A stretch of 29,993 bases of DNA. Origin: an uncultured Oscillospiraceae bacterium (GTDB taxonomy: Bacteria; Bacillota; Clostridia; Oscillospirales; Acutalibacteraceae). The stretch is taken from the NCBI GenBank assembly GCA_902489335.1, contig CABTZO010000009.1, forward strand, positions 1-29,993, given 5' to 3'. The translations under genes were made by a program, and so were the position numbers. Under the pieces are notes generated by a model. The model saw only the letters and a list, made by a program, of their open reading frames with translations. It searched no databases and was not told the origin of the DNA. How positions within the stretch are numbered: the first letter of the stretch is position 1; the number at the start of each line of letters is the position of its first letter. Positions 6,977 through 16,800 of the stretch are shown here, one piece after another.

Positions 6977-8410
6977 TCAAACTTTAATTTCTGCTTCTAT
7001 TCCTAGAAGCGATTTATTTTCATCAATTATCGGTTGTATTTTATATTTTACAAAATCTTCACATTGTTGTGCGGATCTTCCGATGTATAACTTTGTATCA
7101 AGAGTTTTTTCCAAATCTTCTTTGCTTAATCCGAAAGCTTCATCGGATGCGATTTTAGAAAGCAAAGTATTTTCTTTTCCCTCGGCTTTAATTTCATAAG
7201 CCGTCTGCATTGAATACTCTCTTATTTTTTCGTGAAGTTCTTGTCTGTCACCGCCCATTTTTACGGCATCCATCAAAATGTTTTCAGTTGCCATAAACGG
7301 CAGTTCCTGTCTCAGTCTCTTTTCAATAACTTTTGGATATACGACAAGTCCGCTGCTTACATTTATGTATAATGACAAAACAGAATCCGTTGCGAGAAAT
7401 GCTTCGGCTACGGACAATCTTTTGTTTGCGCTGTCGTCAAGTGTTCTTTCAAACCACTGAGTAGCAGATGTCAATGCGGGGTTAATCGCAAGCGAAATTA
7501 TATATCTTGAAAGTGAACAGATTCTCTCACTTCTCATCGGATTTCTCTTGTAAGCCATAGCGGATGAACCAACCTGCTTTTTACCGAAAGGCTCTTCAAC
7601 TTCCTTTAAGTTTTGAAGAAGTCTCAAGTCATTTCCAAACTTTGAAGCACTTTGAGCAATTCCGGATAAAACGCTTAACACCATGTAATCTATTTTTCGG
7701 GAATATGTCTGTCCGGAAACATCGTAACAATCTTCAAAGCCCATTTTTTCGGCAATTTTTTTATCGAGCATTTTGACTTTTTCTGTATCATTTTCAAAAA
7801 TCTCCATAAAACTTGCCTGTGTTCCGGTCGTTCCTTTAGAACCTAACAGTTTCAAGCTCTTTAGTACAAAATCCAAATTATTATAATCAAACATCAAATC
7901 CTGCAACCAAAGTGAAGCTCTTTTTCCAACCGTAACCGGCTGTGCACTTTGAAAATGAGTAAATCCCAAAGTCGGGAGATCTTTGTATTTTAAAACAAAT
8001 TTTGAAAGTGTATCCATCAAATTAACAAGCTGCTTTTTTATAAGTAAAAGAGCCTGTTGCATGATTATAATATCTGTATTGTCACCCACATAACATGAAG
8101 TTGCACCCAAATGAATTATAGGCTTTGCTTTTTTACACTGTTGGCCATAAGCATAAATATGACTCATTACATCATGGCGAACTTCTTTTTCTCTTGCTTC
8201 GGCAACTTCATAGTTTATGTCGTCTTGAAATTTCTTAAGCTCATCAATCTGATCATCGGTAATATCAAGTCCGAGTTCTTTTTCAGATTCGGCAAGTGCA
8301 ATCCATAGTTTTCTCCAAGTCTTAAACTTGAAGTCGGGTGAGAAAATATAGCTCATTTCTTTACTTGCATATCTTGTTATAAGTGGATTTTCATATCTGT
8401 CTTTACTCAT
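6977..8410 (-). CDS. purB: Adenylosuccinate lyase
   Basis: A 477-residue member of the fumarase/aspartase superfamily that removes fumarate twice in purine synthesis, from SAICAR and from adenylosuccinate. It has HLGATSCYVGDN near residue 100, THFQSAQPVTVGKR near 151, and the signature loop GSSAMAYKRNPMRSERI at 281-297 that closes over the active site. The length fits the long, eukaryote-like type of PurB. The start at 8410 overlaps the end of purF by 8 bases and has GGAG nine bases upstream. Its products feed purA (AMP branch) in the same operon. Confidence 0.97.
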   Translation of the reverse strand: MSKDRYENPLITRYASKEMSYIFSPDFKFKTWRKLWIALAESEKELGLDITDDQIDELKKFQDDINYEVAEAREKEVRHDVMSHIYAYGQQCKKAKPIIHLGATSCYVGDNTDIIIMQQALLLIKKQLVNLMDTLSKFVLKYKDLPTLGFTHFQSAQPVTVGKRASLWLQDLMFDYNNLDFVLKSLKLLGSKGTTGTQASFMEIFENDTEKVKMLDKKIAEKMGFEDCYDVSGQTYSRKIDYMVLSVLSGIAQSASKFGNDLRLLQNLKEVEEPFGKKQVGSSAMAYKRNPMRSERICSLSRYIISLAINPALTSATQWFERTLDDSANKRLSVAEAFLATDSVLSLYINVSSGLVVYPKVIEKRLRQELPFMATENILMDAVKMGGDRQELHEKIREYSMQTAYEIKAEGKENTLLSKIASDEAFGLSKEDLEKTLDTKLYIGRSAQQCEDFVKYKIQPIIDENKSLLGIEAEIKV

Positions 8411-9791
8411 CGTCTAATGCTCCATTCGGGTAATCACCTGTGAAACAGGCATCACAATATGTTTTTTCGTCACTGTCTATCAGTTTGCCGAGACACTTTG
8501 TATCCAAAAACTCAAGACTGTCCGCTCCAATGATTTTACAGAGTTCTTCAACGGAATTTCTGTTCGATGTCAGTTCCTCTCTGGTTGGGATATCTGTTCC
8601 GAAATAGCAGGGATAATGTATTGTCGGTGAACTTATACGAACATGAACTTCCTTTGCGCCTGCGTTTCTAAGTGCGAAAACTATATTTTTACTTGTTGAT
8701 CCACGAACAATTGAGTCGTCGACCATAACAATTCTTTTTCCGCATACCGCAGACTTTATAACATTGAGTTTTACACCGATAGCGGTCATTCGATCTTTCT
8801 GAACAGGTTTGATAAAAGTTCTTCCGACATAAGAATTACGATGAAATCCAATACCGTACGGGATTTTACTTTCTTTGGCAAATCCGATTGCGGCGTCAAG
8901 TCCGGAGTCCGGAACACCAATTACCATATCTGCGTCAGTAGGTCTTTGTTTTGCAAGTAACATGCCGGCACGCACTCTTGCATCATGGACATTCACTCCG
9001 TCAACATCACTGTCGGGTCTTGCAAAATATATGTATTCAAAGATACAAATTGATTTTTGAACATCTTGATCGAATTTTATTGATCTAAGACCGGTAGAAT
9101 CAATTACAATAATTTCACCGGGTTCAATATCTCTTACAAACTTAGCCTTAATAGTGTCAAGAGCGGAAGTCTCGGAAGCGATAACAAAGGCATCGTCTAA
9201 TTTTCCTATACAGAGTGGTCTGAATCCATGCGGGTCGCGTGCTGCTATCATTTTTGTCGGGCTGAGCATAACAAAAGAATAACAACCCTTTATTTTTTCT
9301 ACAGTTTTCAAAACGGCGTCTTCAATCGATTTTTCCTTAAGCCTTTTTCTAACTGCAATTTGCGCGATTATTTCCGCATCGGTATCGGTTGAGAACATTG
9401 CACCGTTTTTGGATAGTTCCAATTTTAGCTTTTCGCTGTTTGTCAAAGTTCCGTTTACCGCAACGGCAAGTCTGCCCTTTTGGTGCTTTACAATCAAAGG
9501 CTGAGCATTCTTCGCGTCTCGCTCTTTGGCACCGGAATATTTAACGTGTCCGATTGCCATATTGCCGGGAATATTTTCAACATCTTTCGGAAGAAATACT
9601 TCTTGAATTACACCCGGTCCTTTTTTCCCGGTTATAACACCGGCGTCGGATACTGCAAAACCACAGCTTTCTTGTCCTCGATGTTGAAGTGCGTATAAGC
9701 CTTCAACTACAGTCGGCACAGCTCTTTCATGTCCGAAAATACCGAGCACTCCGCATTCTTCTTTTAATTTTTCGTATTCTGATTCTTTCAA
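8403..9791 (-). CDS. purF: Glutamine phosphoribosylpyrophosphate amidotransferase
   Basis: Commits PRPP to purine synthesis using glutamine. The N-terminal Ntn-hydrolase nucleophile is Cys13 (EECGVLGIFGH), exposed by removal of a 12-residue propeptide as in Bacillus. LQHRGQESCGF, NGTLTNSEKL and STDTDAEI supply other glutaminase residues, so this amidotransferase is intact, unlike GuaA and CarA nearby. The PRPP motif is RIVMVDDSIVRGST. Cysteines in SICIFEYIYFARPDS, YPCYFG and YCDACFTGDYP match the 4Fe-4S ligands of the Bacillus type, an oxygen-sensitive feature fitting an anaerobe. The start is a TTG at 9791, one base after the purC stop, with AGGA ten bases upstream; no ATG is available before Cys13. 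Length 462. Confidence 0.97.
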   Translation of the reverse strand: MKESEYEKLKEECGVLGIFGHERAVPTVVEGLYALQHRGQESCGFAVSDAGVITGKKGPGVIQEVFLPKDVENIPGNMAIGHVKYSGAKERDAKNAQPLIVKHQKGRLAVAVNGTLTNSEKLKLELSKNGAMFSTDTDAEIIAQIAVRKRLKEKSIEDAVLKTVEKIKGCYSFVMLSPTKMIAARDPHGFRPLCIGKLDDAFVIASETSALDTIKAKFVRDIEPGEIIVIDSTGLRSIKFDQDVQKSICIFEYIYFARPDSDVDGVNVHDARVRAGMLLAKQRPTDADMVIGVPDSGLDAAIGFAKESKIPYGIGFHRNSYVGRTFIKPVQKDRMTAIGVKLNVIKSAVCGKRIVMVDDSIVRGSTSKNIVFALRNAGAKEVHVRISSPTIHYPCYFGTDIPTREELTSNRNSVEELCKIIGADSLEFLDTKCLGKLIDSDEKTYCDACFTGDYPNGALDDE

Positions 9792-9792
9792 A

Positions 9793-10500
9793 TTATTTAA
9801 GTCCTAATCTGTTTGACATTTCCTCATATGCTTCTTCAACAGAACCCATATCTCTTCTGAAACGATCTTTATCAAGTTTTTCATGAGTTGTCATATCCCA
9901 GAAACGACAAGTATCAGGAGAAATTTCGTCTGCAAGAATAATTTCGTCATGATATTTACCAAATTCAAGTTTGAAATCGATAAGTTCAACATTCTTTGTT
10001 GCAAAATATTTTTTCATAACATCATTTATCTTGAATGCCATTTCTTTGATTTTTTCAATTTCTTCTTTGGTTGCGAAACCACAAGCTATTGCATGATATG
10101 AATTTATAAGCGGATCGTCTAAGTCATCATTTTTATATGAAAATTCAATTACCGGAATCTTGAGTTCAAAACCTTCTTCAAGTCCGAGTCTTTTTGCCAT
10201 ACTTCCTGCTGCCTTATTTCTGATAATTACTTCAAGCGGAACAATGGAAACTTTTTTAACGAGTGTTTCTCTGTCACTTAATTCTTCAATAAAATGAGTA
10301 GGTACGCCTTCTTTTTCAATGAGCTTGCACATAAAGTTGCTCATCTTATTGTTGATAACTCCCTTACCTGTGATTGTTCCTTTTTTCTTACCGTTAAAAG
10401 CCGTAGCATCATCTTTGTATGAAACGATGAGCTGATCGGGATTATCTGTTTCGTAAACTTTCTTTGCCTTGCCTTCATAAAGCATTTCTTTCTTTTCCAT
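9793..10500 (-). CDS. purC: SAICAR synthetase
   Basis: A 235-residue ATP-dependent ligase that joins CAIR with aspartate to give SAICAR. It begins with the family's LYEGKAKKVYET, then VSYKDDATAFNGKKKG, SIVPLEVIIRNKAAGS, and the C-terminal LIDFKLEFGK and LADEISPDTCRFWD motifs for ATP/Mg and substrate. The length is typical of the bacterial monofunctional enzyme. The ATG at 10500 follows GGAGG. It lies 12 bases after dapL and almost touches purF. Its product is cleaved by PurB from the same operon; purD, E, H, L, M and N are not in the window. Confidence 0.97.
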   Translation of the reverse strand: MEKKEMLYEGKAKKVYETDNPDQLIVSYKDDATAFNGKKKGTITGKGVINNKMSNFMCKLIEKEGVPTHFIEELSDRETLVKKVSIVPLEVIIRNKAAGSMAKRLGLEEGFELKIPVIEFSYKNDDLDDPLINSYHAIACGFATKEEIEKIKEMAFKINDVMKKYFATKNVELIDFKLEFGKYHDEIILADEISPDTCRFWDMTTHEKLDKDRFRRDMGSVEEAYEEMSNRLGLK

Positions 10501-10512
10501 TATTAGCCTCCA

Positions 10513-11700
10513 TTAAAAACTTAAATTTTTTATTCTTTCAACCGCTTCTTTTGTAGAATCGGAATCTGCAAATCCGGTAAGTCGAAAATAGCCTTCGCCC
10601 ATGGCGCCAAACCCAACTCCCGGAGTTCCTACAATGTTTGCTTTTTCAAGTAAATAGTCAAAAAAGCTCCAAGAATCAAATTTATCGGGAACTTTAAACC
10701 AAATATACGGTGAATTTTCGGCTCCGTAATATTTTATTCCGATTGATTCGAGGCCTTTCGCTATTATCTTTGCATTATTTAAATAGTATGCAATGTTTGA
10801 CTCTATCTGTTCTCTTCCCTCTTTTGAATAAACGGCTTCAGCTGCTCTCTGCGTTATATAAGAAACACCGTTAAATTTTGTTGCCTGTCGTCTTGCCCAA
10901 AGCTCATTCAAAGAAACACCGTTTCGCACTAGTTTTTTTGGAACGACAGTATAACCACAGCGCAAGCCCGTAAATCCGGCTGTTTTTGAAAAACTCCTAA
11001 ACTCAATTGCGCAGGTTTCTGCACCGTCTATCTCATAAATTGATTTTGGTAAATTATTATCTGTGACAAAGGCTTCATAAGCTGAATCAAACAGCAGAAT
11101 GCTGTCATTTTCATTTGCGTAGTCTACAAAAGCCTTTAACGAATTTTTATCCATTGTTGTTCCGGTCGGATTGTTAGGCGAACAAAGATATATTATATCT
11201 GCCTTTTGTTTTGGAAGTTGAGGACAAAAATCATTTTCACTTGAAGTTTTCAAAAATACAATTTTGCCGTCTCTTCCCGCCATAACATTGGTATCAACAT
11301 AAACAGGATAAATGGGGTCACATACGGCAACAATATTGTCTTTATCGAAAATATCCAAAATGTTTCCGGTGTCACTTTTTGCTCCGTCACTTACAAAGAT
11401 TTCATCTTTAGATATGTTGAGTCCTCTGTTCTTATAATCAAATTCTTCAATTTTTTCGAGTAAGAAATCCTGACCATGTTCCGGAGGATAACCTCTAAAA
11501 GTCTCTTTCTTAGACATATCGTCAACCGCTTTATGCATACTTTCGACAACAGCATCGACAATCGGTAAAGTAACATCCCCGATTCCGAGTCGGATTATGT
11601 TTGCCTGAGGATTTTCTTTTTCAAAGTTTTTAACTCTCTTTGCTATCTCCGAAAAAAGATATGATTTTTTTAATTTTGAATATTCGTTATTTACTTTCAT
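10513..11700 (-). CDS. dapL: LL-diaminopimelate aminotransferase
   Basis: A 395-residue class I/II PLP aminotransferase converting tetrahydrodipicolinate directly to LL-diaminopimelate with glutamate, bypassing the succinylase and acetylase routes. Diagnostic stretches are LGIGDVTLP, FRGYPPEHGQDFL, FVSDGAKSD and YLCSPNNPTGT. The Schiff-base lysine is K239 in RSFSKTAGFTGLRCGY, followed by GTPGVGFGAMGEGYFRLTGF. DapL is found in plants, Chlamydia and many clostridia, supporting the host assignment. It overlaps dapF by four bases (ATGA), so the two consecutive steps of DAP synthesis are translationally coupled; DAP serves lysine and peptidoglycan. Confidence 0.96.
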   Translation of the reverse strand: MKVNNEYSKLKKSYLFSEIAKRVKNFEKENPQANIIRLGIGDVTLPIVDAVVESMHKAVDDMSKKETFRGYPPEHGQDFLLEKIEEFDYKNRGLNISKDEIFVSDGAKSDTGNILDIFDKDNIVAVCDPIYPVYVDTNVMAGRDGKIVFLKTSSENDFCPQLPKQKADIIYLCSPNNPTGTTMDKNSLKAFVDYANENDSILLFDSAYEAFVTDNNLPKSIYEIDGAETCAIEFRSFSKTAGFTGLRCGYTVVPKKLVRNGVSLNELWARRQATKFNGVSYITQRAAEAVYSKEGREQIESNIAYYLNNAKIIAKGLESIGIKYYGAENSPYIWFKVPDKFDSWSFFDYLLEKANIVGTPGVGFGAMGEGYFRLTGFADSDSTKEAVERIKNLSF

Positions 11701-12539
11701 TTAATATTTATTTCTCCCGTAAAAACTGTTTTTGCCGGACCTTCCAAAATCACGTTGTCATCAGAACTTCTCCATGTGATTTTAAGATCTCCGCCGATAA
11801 GTTTTGCATTTATTTCTTGGTCTTTTTTAAAATATCCATTTTTTATGCAGGCAACCGCAGATGCACAGGCTCCTGTTCCGCAGGCAAGTGTTTCGCCGCT
11901 TCCCCTTTCAAAAACTCTCATTTTAAAAGTATTTTCATTGACAATTTCAACGACTTCAAAATTTACTCCATCCGGGAAAACTCCGCTGTTTTCTATGTCC
12001 TTAGCCATTTCTTCCAAGTCTATATATTCCATGCTGTCAACAAAGGTTACACAATGTGGATTTCCCATTGAAACTAAGGTACAGCGATATTCTTTGTCGT
12101 TTGATTCAATCTTTTTATCGATAAACTCTTCACCTTCTACATCTGCCGGAAGAGATTTTGGATTAAGATTTGGTTTTCCCATTGAAACCTTTGCACCGAC
12201 AACTTCGTCTTCCTCAAATTTCAAAGTTACTGTTTTGATTCCCGACAAGGTCTCAATTTCTATAACTTTTTTATCGGTCAATTTATTGTCATAAACATAT
12301 TTACCGACGCATCTTATTGCGTTACCGCACATTTTGCCTTCCGATCCGTCAGCATTATACATACGCATAAAAAAGTCGGCATTTTTTGAAGATTTGATTA
12401 AAACTAACCCATCTCCACCAATGCCGAAATGTCTGTCTGATATTTTATTTGAAAGTGTATTCGGATCCTCTATCGAATCCGCTAAATCATTTATATAGAT
12501 ATAGTCATTACCGGCACCGTGCATTTTCGTAAACTTCAA
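11697..12539 (-). CDS. dapF: Diaminopimelate epimerase
   Basis: A 280-residue PLP-independent epimerase making meso-DAP from LL-DAP, the product of DapL next door. Both active-site cysteines are present: C71 in KMCGNAIRC and C220 in GSGETLACGTGACAS. The N-terminal MHGAGNDYIYIN and MYNADGSEGKMCGN are also typical. It is the first gene of the seven-gene operon running to guaA, with a good promoter upstream at 12576-12605 and GGAGGG before the ATG. Confidence 0.97.
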   Translation of the reverse strand: MKFTKMHGAGNDYIYINDLADSIEDPNTLSNKISDRHFGIGGDGLVLIKSSKNADFFMRMYNADGSEGKMCGNAIRCVGKYVYDNKLTDKKVIEIETLSGIKTVTLKFEEDEVVGAKVSMGKPNLNPKSLPADVEGEEFIDKKIESNDKEYRCTLVSMGNPHCVTFVDSMEYIDLEEMAKDIENSGVFPDGVNFEVVEIVNENTFKMRVFERGSGETLACGTGACASAVACIKNGYFKKDQEINAKLIGGDLKITWRSSDDNVILEGPAKTVFTGEINIK

Positions 12540-12575
12540 GAAAAAACCCTCCGCCCTTATAGGAAATACGTTTTG

Positions 12576-12605
12576 ATTATATCATTGTAATTAAGTCAAA
12601 ATCAA
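12576..12605 (-). promoter_or_regulatory. Promoter of the dapF-dapL-pur-guaA operon
   Basis: On the minus strand TTGATT (12605-12600) is separated by 18 bases from a perfect TATAAT (12581-12576), some 37 bases before the dapF ATG. The leader is short. No purine riboswitch, T-box or PurBox-like element is visible. Confidence 0.72.
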
Positions 12606-12689
12606 TACAAATGTATTACTAAAAAAGTTTTCTCTTTATTTAACACAAATATTACATCAATGACCTCATATTTTTTTATATTATGAACA

Positions 12690-12718
12690 TTGAACTGATT
12701 TGTTCCTTATGATAAAAT
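12690..12718 (+). promoter_or_regulatory. Promoter of carAB
   Basis: TTGAAC (12690-12695), a 17-base spacer and TAAAAT (12713-12718), with TGA before the -10 giving an extended form. The leader to the carA start is under 50 bases, too short for a PyrR attenuator, so the usual Gram-positive pyr attenuation seems absent. It diverges from the dapF promoter about 85 bases away. Confidence 0.7.
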
Positions 12719-12764
12719 CCTTGATTAAGATTAACAACAAAAATTATGAAAGGTGGACAAAGAC

Positions 12765-13820
12765 TTGAAAGCATATTTAATGCTGGAAGACGAAAGCGTT
12801 TTTGAGGGAACTGCTTGTGGCGATTTTAAAGAGACCGTTTTTGAGACAGTGTTTAACACTTCAATGACCGGATATTTTCAAATTATCACAGACAAAGCAA
12901 ATCTTTCAAACGGTATTGTCTTTACTTATCCGATTATCGGCAATCAAGGCGTTGATATCAAAAAAGAAAAATCCGTTAAACCGGCGGTCAGGGCGATTAT
13001 TGTTCGTGAACTTTGTGATTTCCCGACCAACCCTGAAAAGCAAATGTCTTTTGAAGATTATTTGATTGAAAATGGAATCCCCGCTATAAAAAACACAGAT
13101 ACCCGCGCTATTGTCCGAAAGATTAGAAATTCAGGAACAATGCGCGGTATTTTAACGACCGAAATCAATGATAAAACGATTGAAAAGATAAAAAGTTATA
13201 ATCCCGACAATTTGGTTGAAAAAGCTTCAACTAAAGAGATTGTCAAAATGGATAATAACTCTGATTTAAATATCGGAATTTTAGATTTAGGTTCGTCTGA
13301 ATCAATAGTCCAAACCCTATCTTCCGATAGTTGCAACATAACACTTTATCCATACGACACGGACGCGAGTGTAATATTAAATGAAAATCATTCGGGAATC
13401 GTCATATCAGATGGTCCGGGAAAACCTGATGACTATGAAAAGATTTTCAAAACAATTCAAGCCTTGGCAGAAAGCAAACTGCCCATTATCGGAATATCAA
13501 TGGGACATTTAGCTACAGCTTTATGCTTTGGCGCAACTTGTAAAAAAATGAAATACGGTCATCGCGGCGCAAACTTCCCGGTAAAAAATCTTTCTAATGA
13601 AAGAACATACATCTCAAGTCAAAACCACAGTTACATTGTGTCTGATGAAAATCTGCCAAATAATTTAAAAGTTTCTTATATAAATGCAAACGACAAAACG
13701 ATTGAAGGACTTGAATATGAAAATCTGAATATTAAGTCTTTTCAATTCTTGCCGGAAGCTTCAGACACAAGATTTATAATTGATGAGTTCTTAAGAATGG
13801 CGGGAGGCAAAAATGATTGA
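12765..13820 (+). CDS. carA: Carbamoyl-phosphate synthase small subunit with inactivated glutaminase site
   Basis: A 351-residue protein with the CarA N-terminal domain (MKAYLMLEDESVFEG... NTSMTGYFQIITD) and a class I amidotransferase domain. The amidotransferase active site has decayed. Where E. coli has Cys269 in GxCLGHQ, the protein reads GISMGHL, with Ser245 (codon 13497-13499) and Leu249 for Gln273. Where E. coli has His353 in QxHPE it reads QFLPE, with Leu329 (codon 13749-13751); Glu331 remains. KYGHRGANFPV and SSQNHSYIV remain, so the fold is probably kept. The Cys-to-Ser change resembles ammonia-dependent mammalian CPS I. The start is a TTG at 12765 with AGGTGG eight bases upstream; the GTG at 12753 falls inside that site. 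It overlaps carB by 8 bases. Expected role: structural partner of an ammonia-using CarB. Confidence 0.93.
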   Translation: MKAYLMLEDESVFEGTACGDFKETVFETVFNTSMTGYFQIITDKANLSNGIVFTYPIIGNQGVDIKKEKSVKPAVRAIIVRELCDFPTNPEKQMSFEDYLIENGIPAIKNTDTRAIVRKIRNSGTMRGILTTEINDKTIEKIKSYNPDNLVEKASTKEIVKMDNNSDLNIGILDLGSSESIVQTLSSDSCNITLYPYDTDASVILNENHSGIVISDGPGKPDDYEKIFKTIQALAESKLPIIGISMGHLATALCFGATCKKMKYGHRGANFPVKNLSNERTYISSQNHSYIVSDENLPNNLKVSYINANDKTIEGLEYENLNIKSFQFLPEASDTRFIIDEFLRMAGGKND

Positions 13821-16800
13821 TCCAAGTATAAAAAAGATTATGGTAATCGGAAGCGGTCCCATAGTTATAGGTCAGGCTGCAGAATTTGACTATGCAGGAA
13901 CTCAAGCTTGCCGTTCACTGAAAGAAGAGGGAATGGAAGTTGTTTTAGTCAACTCTAATCCTGCCACGATAATGACAGACAAAAATATTGCCGACAAAGT
14001 ATATATAGAGCCGCTCAATATAAAAACTCTTACAAAAATCATCGAAGTTGAAAGACCCGACTCTCTTTTGCCTACTTTAGGCGGACAAACGGGACTGAAT
14101 CTTTCAATGGAACTTGAAGAAAAAGGTATTTTATCAAAATACAATGTAAAACTCATCGGTATAAAATCCGATTCTATTAAAAAGGCCGAAGATCGTCTCG
14201 AATTCAAAAACACAATGGCAAAAATCGGAGAGCCCTGTATCACTTCAAGAGTTGTTAATGATGTTGAAGATGCAGTTGATTTTGCAAACGAAACCGGCTA
14301 TCCGCTTATTGTTCGTCCGGCTTATACTCTTGGCGGCAGCGGTGGCGGAATTGCTTACAACGAATCAGAGCTTCGTGACATTTCAGAAAACGGTCTTCGT
14401 TTATCTCGTGTTACCGAAGTTTTAATCGAAAAAGATATTTCAGGTTGGAAAGAGATTGAATTTGAGGTAATGCGCGACTCAGCCGGTAACGCAATAACGA
14501 TTTGTTGTATGGAAAACTTTGATCCGGTCGGTATTCATACCGGAGACTCTATTGTCGTAGCACCGTCTCAGTCACTTACAGATCCGGAATACAAAATGTT
14601 ACGAAAAGCCGCTTTGAACATAATAAATGAGCTTGATATTGCAGGTGGTTGTAATGTTCAGTTTGCTTTGAAGCCCAATTCTTTTGACTATGCGGTAATT
14701 GAAGTTAATCCACGCGTATCGCGTTCATCTGCCCTTGCTTCAAAAGCAACAGGATACCCAATTGCAAGAGTTGCTTCAAAAATCGCGCTCGGTCTAAATC
14801 TTGACGAAATTAAAAATGCAGTAACGGGCAATACTTACGCCTGCTTTGAACCGACTGTGGATTACATAGTTTGTAAACTCCCAAAATGGCCTTTTGACAA
14901 GTTCGTAACCGCAAAGAGAACACTCGGCACTCAAATGAAAGCGACCGGCGAAGTAATGTCTATTGCCAAAAGCTTTGAAGCCGCTCTTTTAAAAGCAGTT
15001 CACTCAATAGAAGAAAACATCGATTCTCTTTTAATTCCTGATCTAACAAGTTTAAGTAAAGAAGAACTTATTAAACGCACTCATAATATGGATAACCTGA
15101 GACTTTATGTTCTCTGTGCCGCAATATATAAAGATGTTGATTTACAGACCCTATATGACATAACAAAAATAGATCTTTGGTTTTTGAAAAAATTAAAAAA
15201 TATCATAGATATGGAAAAAGTTTTGGAAACCGGTGTCTGTGATCCGGAAACTTTACTTAAAGCAAAATGTCTCGGTTTTACCGACAAACTTATTGCTGAA
15301 AAAATCGGAACAAATGAAAAAGCAATTTATCATTTAAGAAAGCTATGGAACATAAAAGCGGGATTTGCGGTTGTAGATACCTGTGCCGCTGAATTTGAAG
15401 CACAAACTCCATATTTTTATTCTGATTACAATATTGAAAACGAAGCAAAATCGGAGAAAACAAGAAAAAGAGTCTTGGTTTTAGGTTCCGGACCAATAAG
15501 AATCGGTCAAGGAATTGAATTCGATTATTGTTCGGTTCACTGTGTAAAAGCGCTGAAAGAAAGCAATATTGAGACTATAATAATAAATAACAATCCTGAA
15601 ACCGTTTCGACCGATTTTGATATCGCTGACAAACTCTATTTTGAACCACTAACTCCCGAATATGTTCAAAATGTTGTCGAACTTGAAAAACCTGACGGTG
15701 CAGTGGTTCAATTTGGCGGTCAAACTGCTATCAAACTCACAAAGACCTTGAACGATTTAGGTGTTAAAATTTTGGGCACTGACGCCAATCATGTTGATGC
15801 TGCCGAAGACAGAGAAAGATTTGATGAAATTCTTGAAATTTGTAAAATTGACAGACCAAAAGGAAAAACTGTTTTCACGACAAAAGAAGCTCTGTCTGCT
15901 GCCAATGACTTAGGATATCCGGTTTTAGTAAGACCTTCTTATGTTCTCGGCGGTCAAGGCATGCAAATTGCCGTAAGTAATGAAGACATTACGGAATTTA
16001 TGGAAATAATCAAAAGAACTGTTCCCGACTTAAAAGAACATCCTGTGCTTGTAGATAAATATATTATGGGTAAAGAAGTAGAAGTTGACGCTGTCTGCGA
16101 CGGAACGGATATTTTGATTCCGGGAATTATGGAACATATTGACAGAGCCGGTATACACTCAGGTGACTCTATTTCCGTCTATCCCGCATCATCGCTTTCA
16201 AAACAAGTTAAAGCGACCATTGTCGAATATACGCGAAGACTTGCAGGAGCGTTGAATGTAATCGGAATGATGAATATACAATTTATCGTCAAACACGGAA
16301 TCGTATATATTATTGAAGTAAACCCGCGTGCCTCAAGAACCGTTCCCTATATCAGTAAGGTAACCGGAGTGCCTGTTATTGCACTTGCAACTAAGACCAT
16401 GCTCGGCGAAAAAATCAAAGATATGGGATATGAACCGGGACTGTTCCCCGAAACAGGATATTATGCCGTTAAGATGCCCGTATTTTCATTTGAAAAGATC
16501 AAACAGGCGGAGACCTCTCTCGGACCCGAGATGAAATCGACCGGTGAGATTTTGGGTATTTCAAAGAGTTTTGATGAAGCTCTTCTCAAAGCTTTCGAAG
16601 GTGCAAATGTTTCACTTCCAAAGGACGGAAAAATCATTGTAACCGTACGAAATAAAGATAAAGAAGAAATTACTTCAATCTTAAAATCAATTGACACGTC
16701 CAATTTCACAATATACGCAACACCCGGAACCAATAAGGCGTTGAATGAAGCCGGAATAAAATCAATTCCCGTAAATAAACTAACGGGACCATCTCCAAAT

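Noticed and set aside
11755..12294. 179-codon open frame on the plus strand inside dapF
   Set aside because: It is antisense to a fully conserved gene, has no ribosome site and a low-complexity Ser/Pro-rich product; a shadow frame.
12540..12752. Purine riboswitch or PyrR attenuator in the divergent dapF/carA gap
   Set aside because: Both leaders are under 50 bases and contain no conserved aptamer core, anti-terminator or terminator hairpin.
12753..12764. GTG at 12753 as the carA start
   Set aside because: The GTG lies within the AGGTGG ribosome site. TTG at 12765 has correct spacing and gives the usual CarA opening MKAYL.
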